A stretch of 64,000 bases of DNA, taken from Antarctobacter heliothermus. Its GTDB lineage: Bacteria > Pseudomonadota > Alphaproteobacteria > Rhodobacterales > Rhodobacteraceae. Below are positions 48,017 to 58,829 of the stretch, one piece after another (the first letter of the stretch is position 1; every line of letters begins with the position of its first letter). Location: positions 248,001-312,000 of the forward strand of contig NZ_CP022540.1 in the NCBI RefSeq assembly GCF_002237555.1, read 5' to 3'. The notes beneath the pieces were generated by a model. It ran no database searches. It was given only the letters and a program-made list of their open reading frames with translations, and was not told where the DNA came from. The position numbers were made by a program, and so were the translations under genes.

Positions 48017-48223
48017 ATGGCGACTGGCACCGTGAAATGGTTCAACACCACCAAAGGCTTTGGCTTTATCGCGCCCGAAGGCGGCGGCAAAGACGTATTT
48101 GTCCACATTTCAGCGGTCGAGCGGTCCGGCCTGACCGGCCTTGCCGACAACCAGAAAGTCAGCTTTGAGCTGCAAACCGGCCGCGACGGGCGCGAGAGCG
48201 CCTCGGATATCGAATTGCTCTGA
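48017..48223 (+). CDS. Cold shock protein
   Basis: A 68-residue OB-fold protein. RNP1 is KGFGFIA and RNP2 is VFVHIS, the CspA family motifs. It binds single-stranded RNA and DNA as a chaperone. GGAG precedes the ATG. The gene is convergent with a thioesterase. Confidence 0.93.
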   Translation: MATGTVKWFNTTKGFGFIAPEGGGKDVFVHISAVERSGLTGLADNQKVSFELQTGRDGRESASDIELL

Positions 48224-48225
48224 TC

Positions 48226-48630
48226 TTATGCGCCGCCCGGGAGCTCGGACTCGGGCGGCACTTCGCGTTTGTTGCCAGCCTCGTCGATGGCCACATAGGT
48301 GAACACCGCCTCTGTCACCTTTTCGCGCTTGCCCACCCGGTCGCGTAGGGCCCATGCCTCTAGCCCGATGGCCATGGAGGTCCGCCCGACCCGCATCAGG
48401 CGCGCGTAGATGCACAGCACGTCGCCCACCTTGACCGGGCGGATGAATTTCATGGCGTCCACCGCGACGGTCGCCACCCTGCCCTGTGCGCGCTGGCCCG
48501 CGACAATGCCGCTGGCAATGTCCATCTGCGCCAAAACCCAACCGCCAAAAATGTCCCCGTTCACATTGACATCCGCCGGCATTGCCAGCGTCCGCAGCGT
48601 CAATTCGCCTTTTGGGCTGCTTTCATCCAT
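48226..48630 (-). CDS. Acyl-CoA thioesterase (YciA type)
   Basis: A 134-residue hotdog protein. TLAMPADVNVNGDIFGGWVL and AMKFIRPVKVGDVLCIYARL are the YciA-type motifs. It hydrolyses short to medium acyl-CoA. It ends 2 bp from the convergent cold shock gene. Confidence 0.88.
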   Translation of the reverse strand: MDESSPKGELTLRTLAMPADVNVNGDIFGGWVLAQMDIASGIVAGQRAQGRVATVAVDAMKFIRPVKVGDVLCIYARLMRVGRTSMAIGLEAWALRDRVGKREKVTEAVFTYVAIDEAGNKREVPPESELPGGA

Positions 48631-48736
48631 AGACCTGTTCCCCCCTGCTGAACCGGGCTGCCCGCTGTGCGCGATGTGCCGGTCCCCATCTGTGACCCAA
48701 TTCGCGTCATGTGACCAGCCAAACGCCGGACCGCGC

Positions 48737-49192
48737 CTATTTCAGCGCCCTGTTCAGGACCAGTCCGAACCCGGCAATCAAACTGCCCATCAGCCCCAGA
48801 AACAGCGCATGCGCCGTGCCGAACAGGTCCTGCCGGTTGGCCATCGGCTGCCCGCGTACAATGCGCACCCGGATGTCCGAGCCGAGCGGATAGGCCGCCA
48901 CCAACGCGCGCGCGCGGTCAGCATCGCCCCGTTGCGTCAGTGCCAGCAGGCCACTGATGGCCACCTGCGCGCCGCTGTCGCGCGGCCATTCCACGGTAAT
49001 CGCTGGGTCTGTCCGCGTGGTGCCGTTGCCCACCGGTGACGTGACAACCGTGGCGGTTTCCACCGTCAGCGTTTCACGCGGGCTGAACAACGACAGCGGA
49101 GGCGGCTCACCCCAGCGGGCGCTCAGCGACGCGAACCAGAGGAACAACAGGCCCACAGCCAGAATCCCGTACCGCAACACGATTGTCAGCAT
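48737..49192 (-). CDS. Membrane protein, unknown
   Basis: A 151-residue protein with an N-terminal span (IVLRYGILAVGLLFLWFASL) and a C-terminal span (ALFLGLMGSLIAGFGLVL). The central part is polar. GGAGAG precedes ATG 49192. It follows another membrane gene, 37 bp away on the same strand. No family recognised. Confidence 0.6.
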   Translation of the reverse strand: MLTIVLRYGILAVGLLFLWFASLSARWGEPPPLSLFSPRETLTVETATVVTSPVGNGTTRTDPAITVEWPRDSGAQVAISGLLALTQRGDADRARALVAAYPLGSDIRVRIVRGQPMANRQDLFGTAHALFLGLMGSLIAGFGLVLNRALK

Positions 49193-49229
49193 CCGCTCTC
49201 CATTCCTTTGCCAAACCGCATCCCTTGCC

Positions 49230-49925
49230 CTATCCGGCTGGCAGGCACACGCCATCAAACCCCCGGCCCGTCACCTTGGGGGTGCGCGACGGCCGGTGCG
49301 GCACCCGGCAGGCGACCACGGTCAGCCCGGCCGGGTTGGACGGCACCGACGACAGCCCCGCTGAGCCGGGATCGAACCGCGCCACCTCTCCCGGTGCAAG
49401 CGTCACCGACTGCGCGCAGGGATCGGGGTTCTGTTCCGTCGGCAGGCACAGCCCGACAGTGATCGGAAAATCGCAAGTGTTGGTCACGTCCTGCGGCTGC
49501 ACCTGACCCAGCATCCCGTGCGTACAATTATTGACATCGGCCCGGAACGACGCCCGCTGGTAAGAGCCGGTGACAGCGTCCAACAGCGGCGGCACCGCAA
49601 ATGTGGCCACGCCCCCCGCCAGTGCCGCCACCCACAATGGCACCCGGCGCGGCGCGCCCTTGCGTTCGAACAGCACCGCCGCAATCATCGCCACCCAGCC
49701 ACCGATGAACAGCGCCCCGCCGGTCACCTCAGGCAACCATGGGGTGGACCGCCACAGATCCTGCGCCCCGGCCAGAACGGGCATCCCCAGCCACGCCATG
49801 GCGATGCCAACCAGCGCCGCGCCCCACAGCGGCAGCCGCCGAGTGCCCGACCGATTGACCAAAGCCCGGACCACAACCGCAGTCACAATCCCCCAGAAAA
49901 TCGCGCCTTCCATCAACTCTGGCAT
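49230..49925 (-). CDS. Membrane protein, unknown
   Basis: A 231-residue protein with four hydrophobic segments in the first half and a C-terminal periplasmic-like region with several cysteines (CTHG, NTCDF, GLCLP, DPCAQS). It has no recognised family. It is probably cotranscribed with the next membrane gene downstream. Confidence 0.6.
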   Translation of the reverse strand: MPELMEGAIFWGIVTAVVVRALVNRSGTRRLPLWGAALVGIAMAWLGMPVLAGAQDLWRSTPWLPEVTGGALFIGGWVAMIAAVLFERKGAPRRVPLWVAALAGGVATFAVPPLLDAVTGSYQRASFRADVNNCTHGMLGQVQPQDVTNTCDFPITVGLCLPTEQNPDPCAQSVTLAPGEVARFDPGSAGLSSVPSNPAGLTVVACRVPHRPSRTPKVTGRGFDGVCLPAG

Positions 49926-50135
49926 GGCTTGTCCTCTTCGCCGCAACGCGCGGTCCGCAGGCCGCCGCCCAGCATTGCCGCAAAGCCTGTGCCGTCTCAA
50001 GGCCGTCCATGATGCCGCCCGCCGCCAGCCCAAAGGCCCCGCCGGGCGAATGGCTCCACGCGGCGAGGCGATGTTTGCGCTTGCACCGCGCGGCATTGGC
50101 GTTTTTCATGGTCGGGTATTCCAGAGGTTTCCCAC

Positions 50136-50570
50136 ATGCTGCACAACGTGCCCCCCATCCTGTCCCCCGACATCCTTCACACGCTGCGTGCCATGGGCCA
50201 CGGCGATGAGATCGTGATTTCGGATGCCAATTTTCCTGCCTATTCAATGGGGTGCAAGGTGCATCGTCTGGACGGCATCACCGCGACGGATGTGCTGGAG
50301 GCGGTTCTGACCCTGATGCCACTTGATAGATACGTCAGCGACCCGTCGCAGACCATGCAGGTGGTCGACGACCCGGATGCTGTTCCCGAGATCGTACAAG
50401 AGTTTCAAGGGATTATAGACCGTGTCGCCGACAACCCCGCGCCTATCGCAACGCTGGAACGCTTTGCCTTTTATGAGCGCGCCAAGACCTGTTTCGCGGT
50501 GATTCAGACCGGGGAATCAAGGCTTTATGGTAATATCATCCTGAAAAAGGGCGTCATCTCGCCGCGCTAG
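50136..50570 (+). CDS. RbsD/FucU-family mutarotase-like protein
   Basis: A 144-residue protein. The motifs LHTLRAMGHGDEIVISDANFP near the N-terminus and the late ERFAFYERAKTCFAVIQTGE, GNIILKKGV are those of the RbsD/FucU family, which catalyse sugar anomer exchange. No fucose catabolism genes lie nearby, so the sugar is open. Confidence 0.85.
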   Translation: MLHNVPPILSPDILHTLRAMGHGDEIVISDANFPAYSMGCKVHRLDGITATDVLEAVLTLMPLDRYVSDPSQTMQVVDDPDAVPEIVQEFQGIIDRVADNPAPIATLERFAFYERAKTCFAVIQTGESRLYGNIILKKGVISPR

Positions 50571-50657
50571 TGGTCACATCCCTGACAGGTATTGGAAACA
50601 TGACTGCCGAAAGCCCGCCTTCTTGCCCACATTCAATGGCAGAGAAGGAGACCAGAG

Positions 50658-50759
50658 ATGACCAAGCACACACAACCCAGTCCCGCCCAGCCGACCTCGC
50701 CCACCCCGGGCAACACCAAACCGCAAACCTACCGCTTTACCGACTGGGCGGCGTTCTAA
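50658..50759 (+). CDS. Small protein, 33 residues
   Basis: A 33-residue ORF with an excellent GAAGGAG ribosome binding site 8 nt before the ATG. The protein is Pro/Thr/Gln-rich (MTKHTQPSPAQPTSPTPGNT) and ends RFTDWAAF. The stop lies in the loop of a 7-bp hairpin (50746-50752/50760-50766). No match is known to me. The good ribosome binding site favours a real small protein. Confidence 0.5.
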   Translation: MTKHTQPSPAQPTSPTPGNTKPQTYRFTDWAAF

Positions 50760-50766
50760 GCCGCCC
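50746..50766 (+). other. Hairpin around stop of the 33-residue ORF
   Basis: GGGCGGC (50746-50752) and GCCGCCC (50760-50766) pair over 7 bp. The 7-nt loop GTTCTAA holds the stop codon. No T run follows. Confidence 0.4.
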
Positions 50767-50796
50767 GTCGCCGCCTGAACAAATGCGGTTTCCCGG

Positions 50797-51888
50797 TCAG
50801 CCGTGCAATCTGTCCGGGGCCAGCGCAGCCACAACATCCGCCGCCAAGGCCGGCGGTTCGCCTAGGCACAGGGCCGCCGTAAGACATGCCAGCGCAGGCG
50901 AGGTCTGCACGCCATACCCCCCCTGCCCCGCCAGCCAAAAGAACCCCGGCGCATCGGGGTCCATCCCCACCACCGGCGTCTTGTCTGCCAAAAAGCTGCG
51001 CATCCCCGCCCAGCTATGCGACGGACGCACCAACGGCAGGTCCACCATTTGCGAAAATCGGTCCAGCCCCTCGGCCAGCACCATATCGTCGGCGTGAATG
51101 TCCCCCGGCTCTACCGGGTCCTCATCCGCTGGTGAGATCATCAACCGCCCCGCCTCGGGCTTCGCGTACCATGTCTCGGCGATCGAACCGAACAGCGGCC
51201 AGCCATCAGGGTCGATGCCCGCAGGCACCGCCATGATCACCGCAGAGCGCCGTTTGGGCACCAGCCCCACGGGCCGCACCCCGGCCATCTGCGCCACCTG
51301 ATCCGCCCAGCCGCCCGCCGCGTTGACCACGATCCCGGCGGCGAACACCTGTCCGCCCGCCTCGACCCGCCAGCCAGTGCCGTCCCGCGTGATGGCCGTG
51401 ACCCGGCTGCCGGTCTCAATCACCCCGCCGCGCGCGCGCAGCAGACGCGCATACCCCTGCAACAGGCGGTCCACGTCGATACCTTGTGCATCCTGTTCCA
51501 GCATCGCCGCCGCGATCTGATCGGTGCGCAGGACCGGCACCAGTTCGGTCGCCTGCTGCGCGGTCAGCCGTTCGATCCCGGTTGAGCCGTCCAGATAGTC
51601 CTCGAGCACCGGCAAGTCCTCGTCGCGTGCCAGCATCACTTCGCCCCGTGGCGACAGCATGCTGTCGCCTAACAGGTCGCCAGCCAGAGCCGGATAGGCC
51701 GCCGCGTTCAGCGCCCGCAGCGTCGCGTTACCGTAGTTGCGGATAAAGATCGCGGCGGATCGGCCGGTCGCGTGATAGCCCAATTGCGGCTCTGCCTCGA
51801 TCACCGTTACCTTGGCGCTGCGGGCCAGTTCCGCCGCTGCGCTAATCCCGGCGATCCCGCCGCCGATCACGATAACATCCTGTGACAT
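50797..51888 (-). CDS. DAO-family FAD-dependent oxidoreductase
   Basis: A 363-residue flavoprotein of the D-amino acid oxidase/glycine oxidase type. The dinucleotide motif is VIVIGGGIAGISAAAELA, and the C-terminal FFWLAGQGGYGVQTSPALA is typical. ATG 51888 is two bases after the ureG TGA. It seems to be the last gene of the urease operon. Substrate is unknown; an amine or amino acid releasing ammonia would fit, but that is inference. Confidence 0.82.
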   Translation of the reverse strand: MSQDVIVIGGGIAGISAAAELARSAKVTVIEAEPQLGYHATGRSAAIFIRNYGNATLRALNAAAYPALAGDLLGDSMLSPRGEVMLARDEDLPVLEDYLDGSTGIERLTAQQATELVPVLRTDQIAAAMLEQDAQGIDVDRLLQGYARLLRARGGVIETGSRVTAITRDGTGWRVEAGGQVFAAGIVVNAAGGWADQVAQMAGVRPVGLVPKRRSAVIMAVPAGIDPDGWPLFGSIAETWYAKPEAGRLMISPADEDPVEPGDIHADDMVLAEGLDRFSQMVDLPLVRPSHSWAGMRSFLADKTPVVGMDPDAPGFFWLAGQGGYGVQTSPALACLTAALCLGEPPALAADVVAALAPDRLHG

Positions 51889-51890
51889 GG

Positions 51891-52502
51891 TCAAAGCCCC
51901 GCGATTTCCCTTATTTCGCGCAGGATCTTGTCCACACCTTCGCCGCCCTTCAAGGCGGAAAACACAAACGGACGGCCCGCGCGCATCCGCGTGGCATCCC
52001 GTTCCATCACCTCCAACGAGGCCCCGACATAAGGTGCCAGATCGGTCTTGTTAATCACCAGCAGGTCCGACCGCGTGATTGCCGGACCACCCTTGCGCGG
52101 GATTTCCTCCCCCGCCGCCACGTCGATCACATAGACCGTCAGATCCGCCAGTTCCGGGCTGAAGGTGGCCGACAGGTTGTCGCCGCCGGACTCGATCAGC
52201 ACCACCTGCACCTCCGGATGGCGCTGGCGCATCTCGGCCACGGCGGCAAGGTTGATCGAGGCATCCTCGCGGATCGCCGTATGCGGGCAGCCGCCCGTTT
52301 CTACCCCGATCACCCGGTCAGCGGGCAGGATCTGCATCCGCATCAGGGCCTCGGCGTCCTCCTGCGTATAGATGTCATTGGTGATCACGCCGATGGAAAA
52401 CTCATCCTTCAGCCGCTCGGCCAGCCGCGCGGTCAGGGTGGTCTTACCCGCGCCGACAGGTCCGCCGATGCCGATCCGCAGGGGGCCGTTCATTTGGGTC
52501 AT
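51891..52502 (-). CDS. ureG: Urease accessory GTPase UreG
   Basis: A 203-residue SIMIBI GTPase. The P-loop is [15 protein letters not shown], followed by [17 protein letters not shown] and the CPH metal-binding motif. It drives nickel insertion into urease. The ATG overlaps the ureF stop (ATGA). Confidence 0.97.
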   Translation of the reverse strand: MTQMNGPLRIGIGGPVGAGKTTLTARLAERLKDEFSIGVITNDIYTQEDAEALMRMQILPADRVIGVETGGCPHTAIREDASINLAAVAEMRQRHPEVQVVLIESGGDNLSATFSPELADLTVYVIDVAAGEEIPRKGGPAITRSDLLVINKTDLAPYVGASLEVMERDATRMRAGRPFVFSALKGGEGVDKILREIREIAGL

Positions 52503-53140
52503 GACTGGAATAGCCTTGGTTCTAGTGTTTCATGTCGCATGGCGGCGACGTCTGACAAAAATGCGGTGGAGGACATGTCGTCCAGCGTCAACCCCCGGCC
52601 AGCCGCAGCCACATCGGCGCAAAGTGGCGTCAGCCGGGACAACACGCCTTGTGCTGCGGTCTGGCCCAGTGGCATCAGCCGTTGCGCCGCCGCGACAAGG
52701 TTGCCCGCAAAGGCGTGCAGATACAGCGCCGCCACCTGTTCCGGGTCCATGGCCATCTGCCGCGCCGCCGCCCCCAAAGCGACAGGCAACAGCATCGGTG
52801 GCAGGTCCAACCCCCAAACCTCTGCCGTGACCTTGGCAAAGGCCGCGCCCTGACGTTCTGCCTCACGCAGGCGTTCCTGCGCAGGCGACCATGCGCGCGC
52901 CATTGCGTCCAGTTCGACCACAGGGTGATCGCCCCGCCAAACCAGCCAGATCCACAAGGCGTCCGTCTTGCCGGAACCGGCGCTCAGAACGTCGCGCAGC
53001 CAATCCTCCAACGTGGCGGGATCTATCACCCAACCTGCCTGCACAGCCGTTTCCAGCCCGTGCGAATAGGCAAAGGCCCCCACCGGATAGGCGGGCGACA
53101 GCCATTGCGTCAGGGTCAGCAGATTGCGGTCAATGGGCAT
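52499..53140 (-). CDS. ureF: Urease accessory protein UreF
   Basis: A 213-residue UreF. It begins [21 protein letters not shown] and [10 protein letters not shown], the family motif, with a helical remainder. It works with UreD/UreG in urease maturation. The start is ATG 53140, inside the end of ureE (11-bp overlap). Confidence 0.93.
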   Translation of the reverse strand: MPIDRNLLTLTQWLSPAYPVGAFAYSHGLETAVQAGWVIDPATLEDWLRDVLSAGSGKTDALWIWLVWRGDHPVVELDAMARAWSPAQERLREAERQGAAFAKVTAEVWGLDLPPMLLPVALGAAARQMAMDPEQVAALYLHAFAGNLVAAAQRLMPLGQTAAQGVLSRLTPLCADVAAAGRGLTLDDMSSTAFLSDVAAMRHETLEPRLFQS

Positions 53141-53600
53141 GGGCGGTGTGGCCGTGCTCATGACTATGGGTGCGACCATGGCCATAGGCCCCGCCCTCGG
53201 GCGCAAAGGGTTCCACCACCTCGGTGATGACCGCGCCCAGATGCTCCAACATGTGCCGGATCACTGGGTCACGCTGGATCAGCAGCCGCTCACCCGCCAC
53301 CTGACAGGGCGTGTGCCGGTTGCCGATGTGCCATGCCAACCGGGGCAATTCGCCGGTCACAGCCAGCAAATCCTCTTCGGCTGCGATCACCTCGATCAAA
53401 CGCCCGTCCGCCCGTTCAAGCGCGTCGCCGTGATCCAATGAGGTGGTCTGTTCCAGATCCACCACAAACCTGCCCCCCGCGACGGTGGTCAGCACCTTAC
53501 GGCGCAAAAAGCGCGCGTCATAGGTCAGGCGGCAGGAGTCCTGCGCACCGGACCACGTCCCGGCACGATGCAGGGTCTGGGCGACGGGAAGGTCGGTCAC
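53130..53600 (-). CDS. ureE: Urease accessory nickel metallochaperone UreE
   Basis: A 156-residue UreE. The core has AWHIGNRHTPCQV and IRHMLEHLGAVITEV, and the tail is His-rich ([16 protein letters not shown]), a nickel-binding feature. The start GTG overlaps the TGA of the upstream gene (GTGA). Confidence 0.93.
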   Translation of the reverse strand: MTDLPVAQTLHRAGTWSGAQDSCRLTYDARFLRRKVLTTVAGGRFVVDLEQTTSLDHGDALERADGRLIEVIAAEEDLLAVTGELPRLAWHIGNRHTPCQVAGERLLIQRDPVIRHMLEHLGAVITEVVEPFAPEGGAYGHGRTHSHEHGHTAHAH

Positions 53601-54184
53601 TCGATCACCTCGATATTGGAATACATGTAGCGGTCCGCTCCATCGGCGTGATCGCTGCCCGCATAGTAGGAAAAGCCCAGGTCCGGCAGGTAGTACAGCA
53701 GGTCCACGGTGCCGGATTCGTCCGGGTCATAGCGGATTTCAATCGGAATCATCTGGTATTCGCAGGCCCCGAAGTTGATCACCGCCGCCTCACCGAAATC
53801 ATAGGTCTGCCGTTCCTTTTTCAGGTCGCCAAGGCTGTTCATGACAAGATCATAGGCCACCTGCTGCCCCGATGCGGGCAGGGCCAGATCCTCGGCCCGA
53901 CCGGGAAAGGCATAGGTTGTGCGGGTGTCCTGATCAGGGGCGCCGTCGACTAGATCCACCAATTCGATCAGATAGATCCCCTGCGCCAACAAACTGCGCG
54001 AGGTGGCCCCATCCGCCGTGATATACAGCGATTCAACCACGCCGGGGCCGGACTGGCGGTACTCCTCAGTATCGGTGCCATCGACGGTAAAACGGATGCC
54101 GGTGTCGAGATCCGCCGCCACCGGGCAATCCGCCAAGGCCGGGGCCGCGAACAAAAGGCTAAAGGCCACTAGGGGATAACGCAT
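53597..54184 (-). CDS. Exported protein of the urease operon, unknown
   Basis: A 195-residue protein with a signal peptide (MRYPLVAFSLLFAAPALADC). The mature sequence is acidic, for example YRQSGPGVVESLYITADG and IRYDPDESGTVDLLYYLPDL. Two cysteines remain. It lies between ureC and ureE, sharing GTGA with ureE. No family is recognised. Operon position links it with urease, but a direct role is unproven. Confidence 0.65.
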   Translation of the reverse strand: MRYPLVAFSLLFAAPALADCPVAADLDTGIRFTVDGTDTEEYRQSGPGVVESLYITADGATSRSLLAQGIYLIELVDLVDGAPDQDTRTTYAFPGRAEDLALPASGQQVAYDLVMNSLGDLKKERQTYDFGEAAVINFGACEYQMIPIEIRYDPDESGTVDLLYYLPDLGFSYYAGSDHADGADRYMYSNIEVIE

Positions 54185-54279
54185 TTTCGTACTCCAGTTC
54201 GATCTGCCGGGCGCGGGTCAATGTTGCGCGAGCGCCTGCCAGAGATCAAGCAAAGGCAAGCGATGCCGCACCTCAGACC

Positions 54280-55989
<1,710 letters not shown>

Positions 55990-56037
55990 TGTGTCCTCGT
56001 CCTTGGGGTCGCCCGACGCCTTGCGCCGGGCGCTACA

Positions 56038-56433
56038 TCATTCCTTGAAAGCGTCATCCACCGGCACTTGCAGAGCACTGGCCAGCGCATTGGTCTGGTT
56101 CGCCATGCCCAGCACGGCCAGCAGCTCGCCGTACATCTCGGGCGTCATGCCCTTGGCGCGGGCGCTCGCGGTGTGCGAATGCGCGCAATATTCACAACCA
56201 TTGCTGGCCGAGACGGCGACATACAGCATCTCTTTGACCAGCGGATCCAGCGCACCGGGGGCCATCACCACCTTCAACCGCTCCCATGTCGCCCTGAGCA
56301 AGGCAGGGTCATGTGCCAGCGCGCGCCAGAAATTGTTGACGAACTCCGCCCCCCGCACCGCACGAATGTCGTCAAAAACCGCGCGCGCCTCGGGTGTCAG
56401 TTGTTCATCGGACAACAGCGAAACAGTGGCCAT
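56038..56433 (-). CDS. Carboxymuconolactone decarboxylase/AhpD-like protein
   Basis: A 131-residue AhpD-like protein. The redox motif is NGCEYCAHSHTASA (CXXC-x-x-H). AhpD-like proteins reduce peroxides or dihydrolipoyl partners. It lies between the 98-residue ORF and ureC. Its start overlaps the preceding stop by one base. A link with urease is unproven. Confidence 0.82.
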   Translation of the reverse strand: MATVSLLSDEQLTPEARAVFDDIRAVRGAEFVNNFWRALAHDPALLRATWERLKVVMAPGALDPLVKEMLYVAVSASNGCEYCAHSHTASARAKGMTPEMYGELLAVLGMANQTNALASALQVPVDDAFKE

Positions 56434-56729
56434 CAGAACACCTTTTGGGGGCCGCGTTTTGCCAGCCGAAGAACATTGGCGCGCGTCTGACGCTGCAGGG
56501 GCTTGATAGCCGCAGCCAAAGGATCGCCGCCCCTCATCACCGCGCGCGCCGCTGCGGTCATGGCCTCGGGAAACCGCTGCGCCTTTTCATTCACCATCAT
56601 CGAGTTCTCGCGAGGGCTGACGGACCAGATCCCCGCCATCCCCAACATCCGCATTGAAATGACCGCCTGCGCCTCTGCCGCCATGACAGCCAGCCGCGTC
56701 ATGTTTACCCACATGTCAAAAGGGTTCAT
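56433..56729 (-). CDS. Hypothetical protein in urease operon
   Basis: A 98-residue protein starting MNPFDMWVNMTRLAVMAAEAQ. It is Ala/Met-rich and helical, possibly amphipathic. Similar proteins in this group are sometimes named antifreeze proteins for their Ala content; no evidence supports that name. It lies after ureB in the operon. Confidence 0.65.
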   Translation of the reverse strand: MNPFDMWVNMTRLAVMAAEAQAVISMRMLGMAGIWSVSPRENSMMVNEKAQRFPEAMTAAARAVMRGGDPLAAAIKPLQRQTRANVLRLAKRGPQKVF

Positions 56730-56787
56730 TCGGGTTTTGTCTCCTGTTTGCAAAACCAGCACGGATGTCCGTGCAGGCCCGCCGGTG

Positions 56788-57096
56788 CTAGTCCAGCGCG
56801 CCCATCACCATTTGGTTGAACCCATATATAGTACGTCCGCCTGAGATCGCGATCAGTTGCACTTCACGTGCCTGCCCCGGCTCAAACCGCACCGCCGTTC
56901 CGGCCGCAATATCCAGCCGCGTGCCCCGCGCCGCGTCGCGGTCGAAATCCAGTGCCGGATTGGCCTCGGCGAAATGATAGTGCGACCCCACCTGCACCGG
57001 CCTGTCGCCGGTATTGGCGACGCGCAGCGTGATCGCCGCGCGCCCTTCGTTCAGGGTCAGCGTGCCCGCCGCCGGGAACAGCTCTCCAGGGATCAT
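56788..57096 (-). CDS. ureB: Urease subunit beta
   Basis: A 102-residue urease beta chain. It opens [19 protein letters not shown], and later [18 protein letters not shown] and [17 protein letters not shown] are standard. The ATG overlaps the stop of a small upstream gene (ATGA). Confidence 0.97.
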   Translation of the reverse strand: MIPGELFPAAGTLTLNEGRAAITLRVANTGDRPVQVGSHYHFAEANPALDFDRDAARGTRLDIAAGTAVRFEPGQAREVQLIAISGGRTIYGFNQMVMGALD

Positions 57097-57257
57097 CGGC
57101 GGTTCCAGGCGACCAGCGCGGCCACCCCGATCAGCGCGGCCATTGGCAACAGCGACATGCCGCTTTCCACGCCATGCGGATGCAGGTGTCCGCCCTCATG
57201 CGCCAGTGCCGGTGCCGCCGCCAACAGCGCGGCTACGAATGTCAGAACAGTTTTCAT
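57093..57257 (-). CDS. Small His-rich single-span exported protein
   Basis: A 54-residue protein between ureA and ureB. Signal-like N-terminus ([19 protein letters not shown]), then a His-rich [10 protein letters not shown], then one hydrophobic span ([18 protein letters not shown]) and a short basic end. It overlaps ureB by ATGA. The His cluster could bind nickel in the periplasm. No family is recognised. Confidence 0.7.
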   Translation of the reverse strand: MKTVLTFVAALLAAAPALAHEGGHLHPHGVESGMSLLPMAALIGVAALVAWNRR

Positions 57258-57272
57258 CTTGGTCCCCTTTGG

Positions 57273-57296
57273 TTTCTTCTCTGTAAAAATACCCAC
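57273..57296. repeat. AT-rich dispersed motif copy
   Basis: TTTCTTCTCTGTAAAAATAC and CCAC continue the motif seen at 101, 35085 and 39927. It lies upstream of the His-rich gene, beside the ureA stop, without GC hairpins. Confidence 0.45.
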
Positions 57297-57298
57297 GA

Positions 57299-57601
57299 TC
57301 ACCGGATCGGATCGTGTACCGTCACCAGCTTGGTGCCGTCCGGAAAGGTCGCCTCGACCTGAACCTCGTGGATCATTTCGGGCACCCCTTGCATGCATTG
57401 CTCGCGGGTGATCACCTCTGCCCCCGCCATCATCATGTCAGCCACCGATCGACCGTCGCGCGCGCCTTCGACCACCGCATCGGTGATCAGGGCAATGGCC
57501 TCGGGGTAGTTCAGCTTTACGCCGCGGGCCAACCGCTTGCGGGCCACCTCGGCGGCCATCGCGACCAGCAGTTTGTCTTTCTCGCGCGGGGTCAGTTGCA
57601 T
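57299..57601 (-). CDS. ureA: Urease subunit gamma
   Basis: A 100-residue urease gamma chain. Features are [37 protein letters not shown], and [20 protein letters not shown]. The ATG at 57601 is 4 bp after the ureD stop. Confidence 0.97.
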   Translation of the reverse strand: MQLTPREKDKLLVAMAAEVARKRLARGVKLNYPEAIALITDAVVEGARDGRSVADMMMAGAEVITREQCMQGVPEMIHEVQVEATFPDGTKLVTVHDPIR

Positions 57602-57605
57602 AGTG

Positions 57606-58448
57606 TCAGAGTCTCCAAGAAGTCGGCAAAGTATCCCGGCTGAGCCGGTCAAGGATGGGCAGCAGGCTGCGCCGCAGTTCCAGACTATCGGACGCCAGCA
57701 GTCGCAACACCAATAGATCGTCCCGCATCAGCGACACGCCCCCGGTAACAGGCATCATGCCCCGCAGCGGTCCAAGCTGCGCCTCGGCGTCGGGCGCGAC
57801 GTAGACAAGGCTCACCATCGCCCCGGCCCCGCCGCCCAGCGCCGGGCGCGCCATACATGTTTCAAGGTCGCCGCCCAGGTCCAGCCCGTCCAGATACAGC
57901 GGCGCGCCTTCGCGCCAGACCGCGATCCGGTCACTGAACATGACGTCCCGCAACCGCTCGCCCATGGCGGTGCGGCCAAAAATCACCGGCTCCGCCAGCA
58001 ACAGCCGCGCGTCGGCGGCCAGATCCACCCGCAGGCGGCGACGCAGGCGCGCGCCCTCAAACAGGATCAGTTCCTGCGGCAACCACTGCAACAGCGATCC
58101 GGCCTGCGCCCCCAGCCGTGTTTCGACTCGCGCCACATCGGCACTGGCGCGGTAGACCCGTTCGGCGGCCTGGGTCGTCAACGTCAGCTGAGACCCCGCC
58201 CCGGCCACCGCCGTAAAAGACAGGGAATCGCCCCCCGTCAACCCGCCGGAGGTGTTGATTACAATCGCCTCGACGGCCTTTTCGCTGCGCGGAAACAACA
58301 CCCGCACACAGCCAGATGTCCGCAGACGGTCAATCGCCGAACGGGTGCCACGCGGCTTGGTCGTCAGGTCCAGCGTCCCGCGCGCACGGGGCAGGATATC
58401 CGCCTTGGGCACGGTGGCCGCCTGTTTTTCGCGCATATGCAGTGTCAT
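57606..58448 (-). CDS. ureD: Urease accessory protein UreD
   Basis: A 280-residue UreD. Conserved segments are [31 protein letters not shown] and [18 protein letters not shown]. It scaffolds urease assembly with UreF/UreG. ATG 58448 begins the usual N-terminus; the upstream open frame in the divergent region is ignored. It is the first gene of the operon. Confidence 0.93.
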   Translation of the reverse strand: MTLHMREKQAATVPKADILPRARGTLDLTTKPRGTRSAIDRLRTSGCVRVLFPRSEKAVEAIVINTSGGLTGGDSLSFTAVAGAGSQLTLTTQAAERVYRASADVARVETRLGAQAGSLLQWLPQELILFEGARLRRRLRVDLAADARLLLAEPVIFGRTAMGERLRDVMFSDRIAVWREGAPLYLDGLDLGGDLETCMARPALGGGAGAMVSLVYVAPDAEAQLGPLRGMMPVTGGVSLMRDDLLVLRLLASDSLELRRSLLPILDRLSRDTLPTSWRL

Positions 58449-58829
58449 TGTCCCATCCGCGACCTGTCGCTGGCTGATACCGCCACCACAGGTCCGCCTT
58501 TGCAAAGCTCTTGGGGCAAAAGTTAACGAGTCCGCCCACATAAACGCGCAAAAATTAGACGATAACGCATGTTTAAGACTAATAATTGGGCAATCCGGAT
58601 TACCGCCACGCCCGGAACCGCCGCGCGATTGACCAAGGGACAACCTCCACCAATGACTCAGGGCACCCAAGCCGTGCTGCTGTCAGATCGGCAAAAAAGG
58701 GTGTGTGACGACCTGAAAGGTTTGCAGCTCGAACAGGCCGCCACACTGGATGCAACATATTGTTGCGGGGGATGACCTAGTGCCTCGGCCAAGCCGGGAC
58801 AAGGGAGGCTCACCCGCGGGGAGACAAGA
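58449..58829. promoter_or_regulatory. Divergent ureD/urtA control region
   Basis: This 381-bp gap separates ureD from urtA. A small open frame at 58569-58775 shows no coding signs. The AT-rich part (58530-58590) contains TTAGAC and ACTAAT with 17 bp between them, a possible promoter for urtA. A palindrome at 58751-58767 is described separately. Confidence 0.45.
58751..58767. promoter_or_regulatory. NtrC-like palindrome upstream of urtA
   Basis: TGCAACATATTGTTGCG contains GCAACA...TGTTGC, an inverted repeat with a 3-nt centre. Compared with the NtrC consensus TGCACCAAAATGGTGCA, 12 of 17 positions agree. It lies about 63 bp upstream of the urtA ATG. The comparison is from memory. Confidence 0.45.

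Noticed and set aside
58569-58775. 68-residue frame in the ureD/urtA gap
   Set aside because: No ribosome binding site and no recognisable protein pattern; it spans the palindrome and likely promoter.
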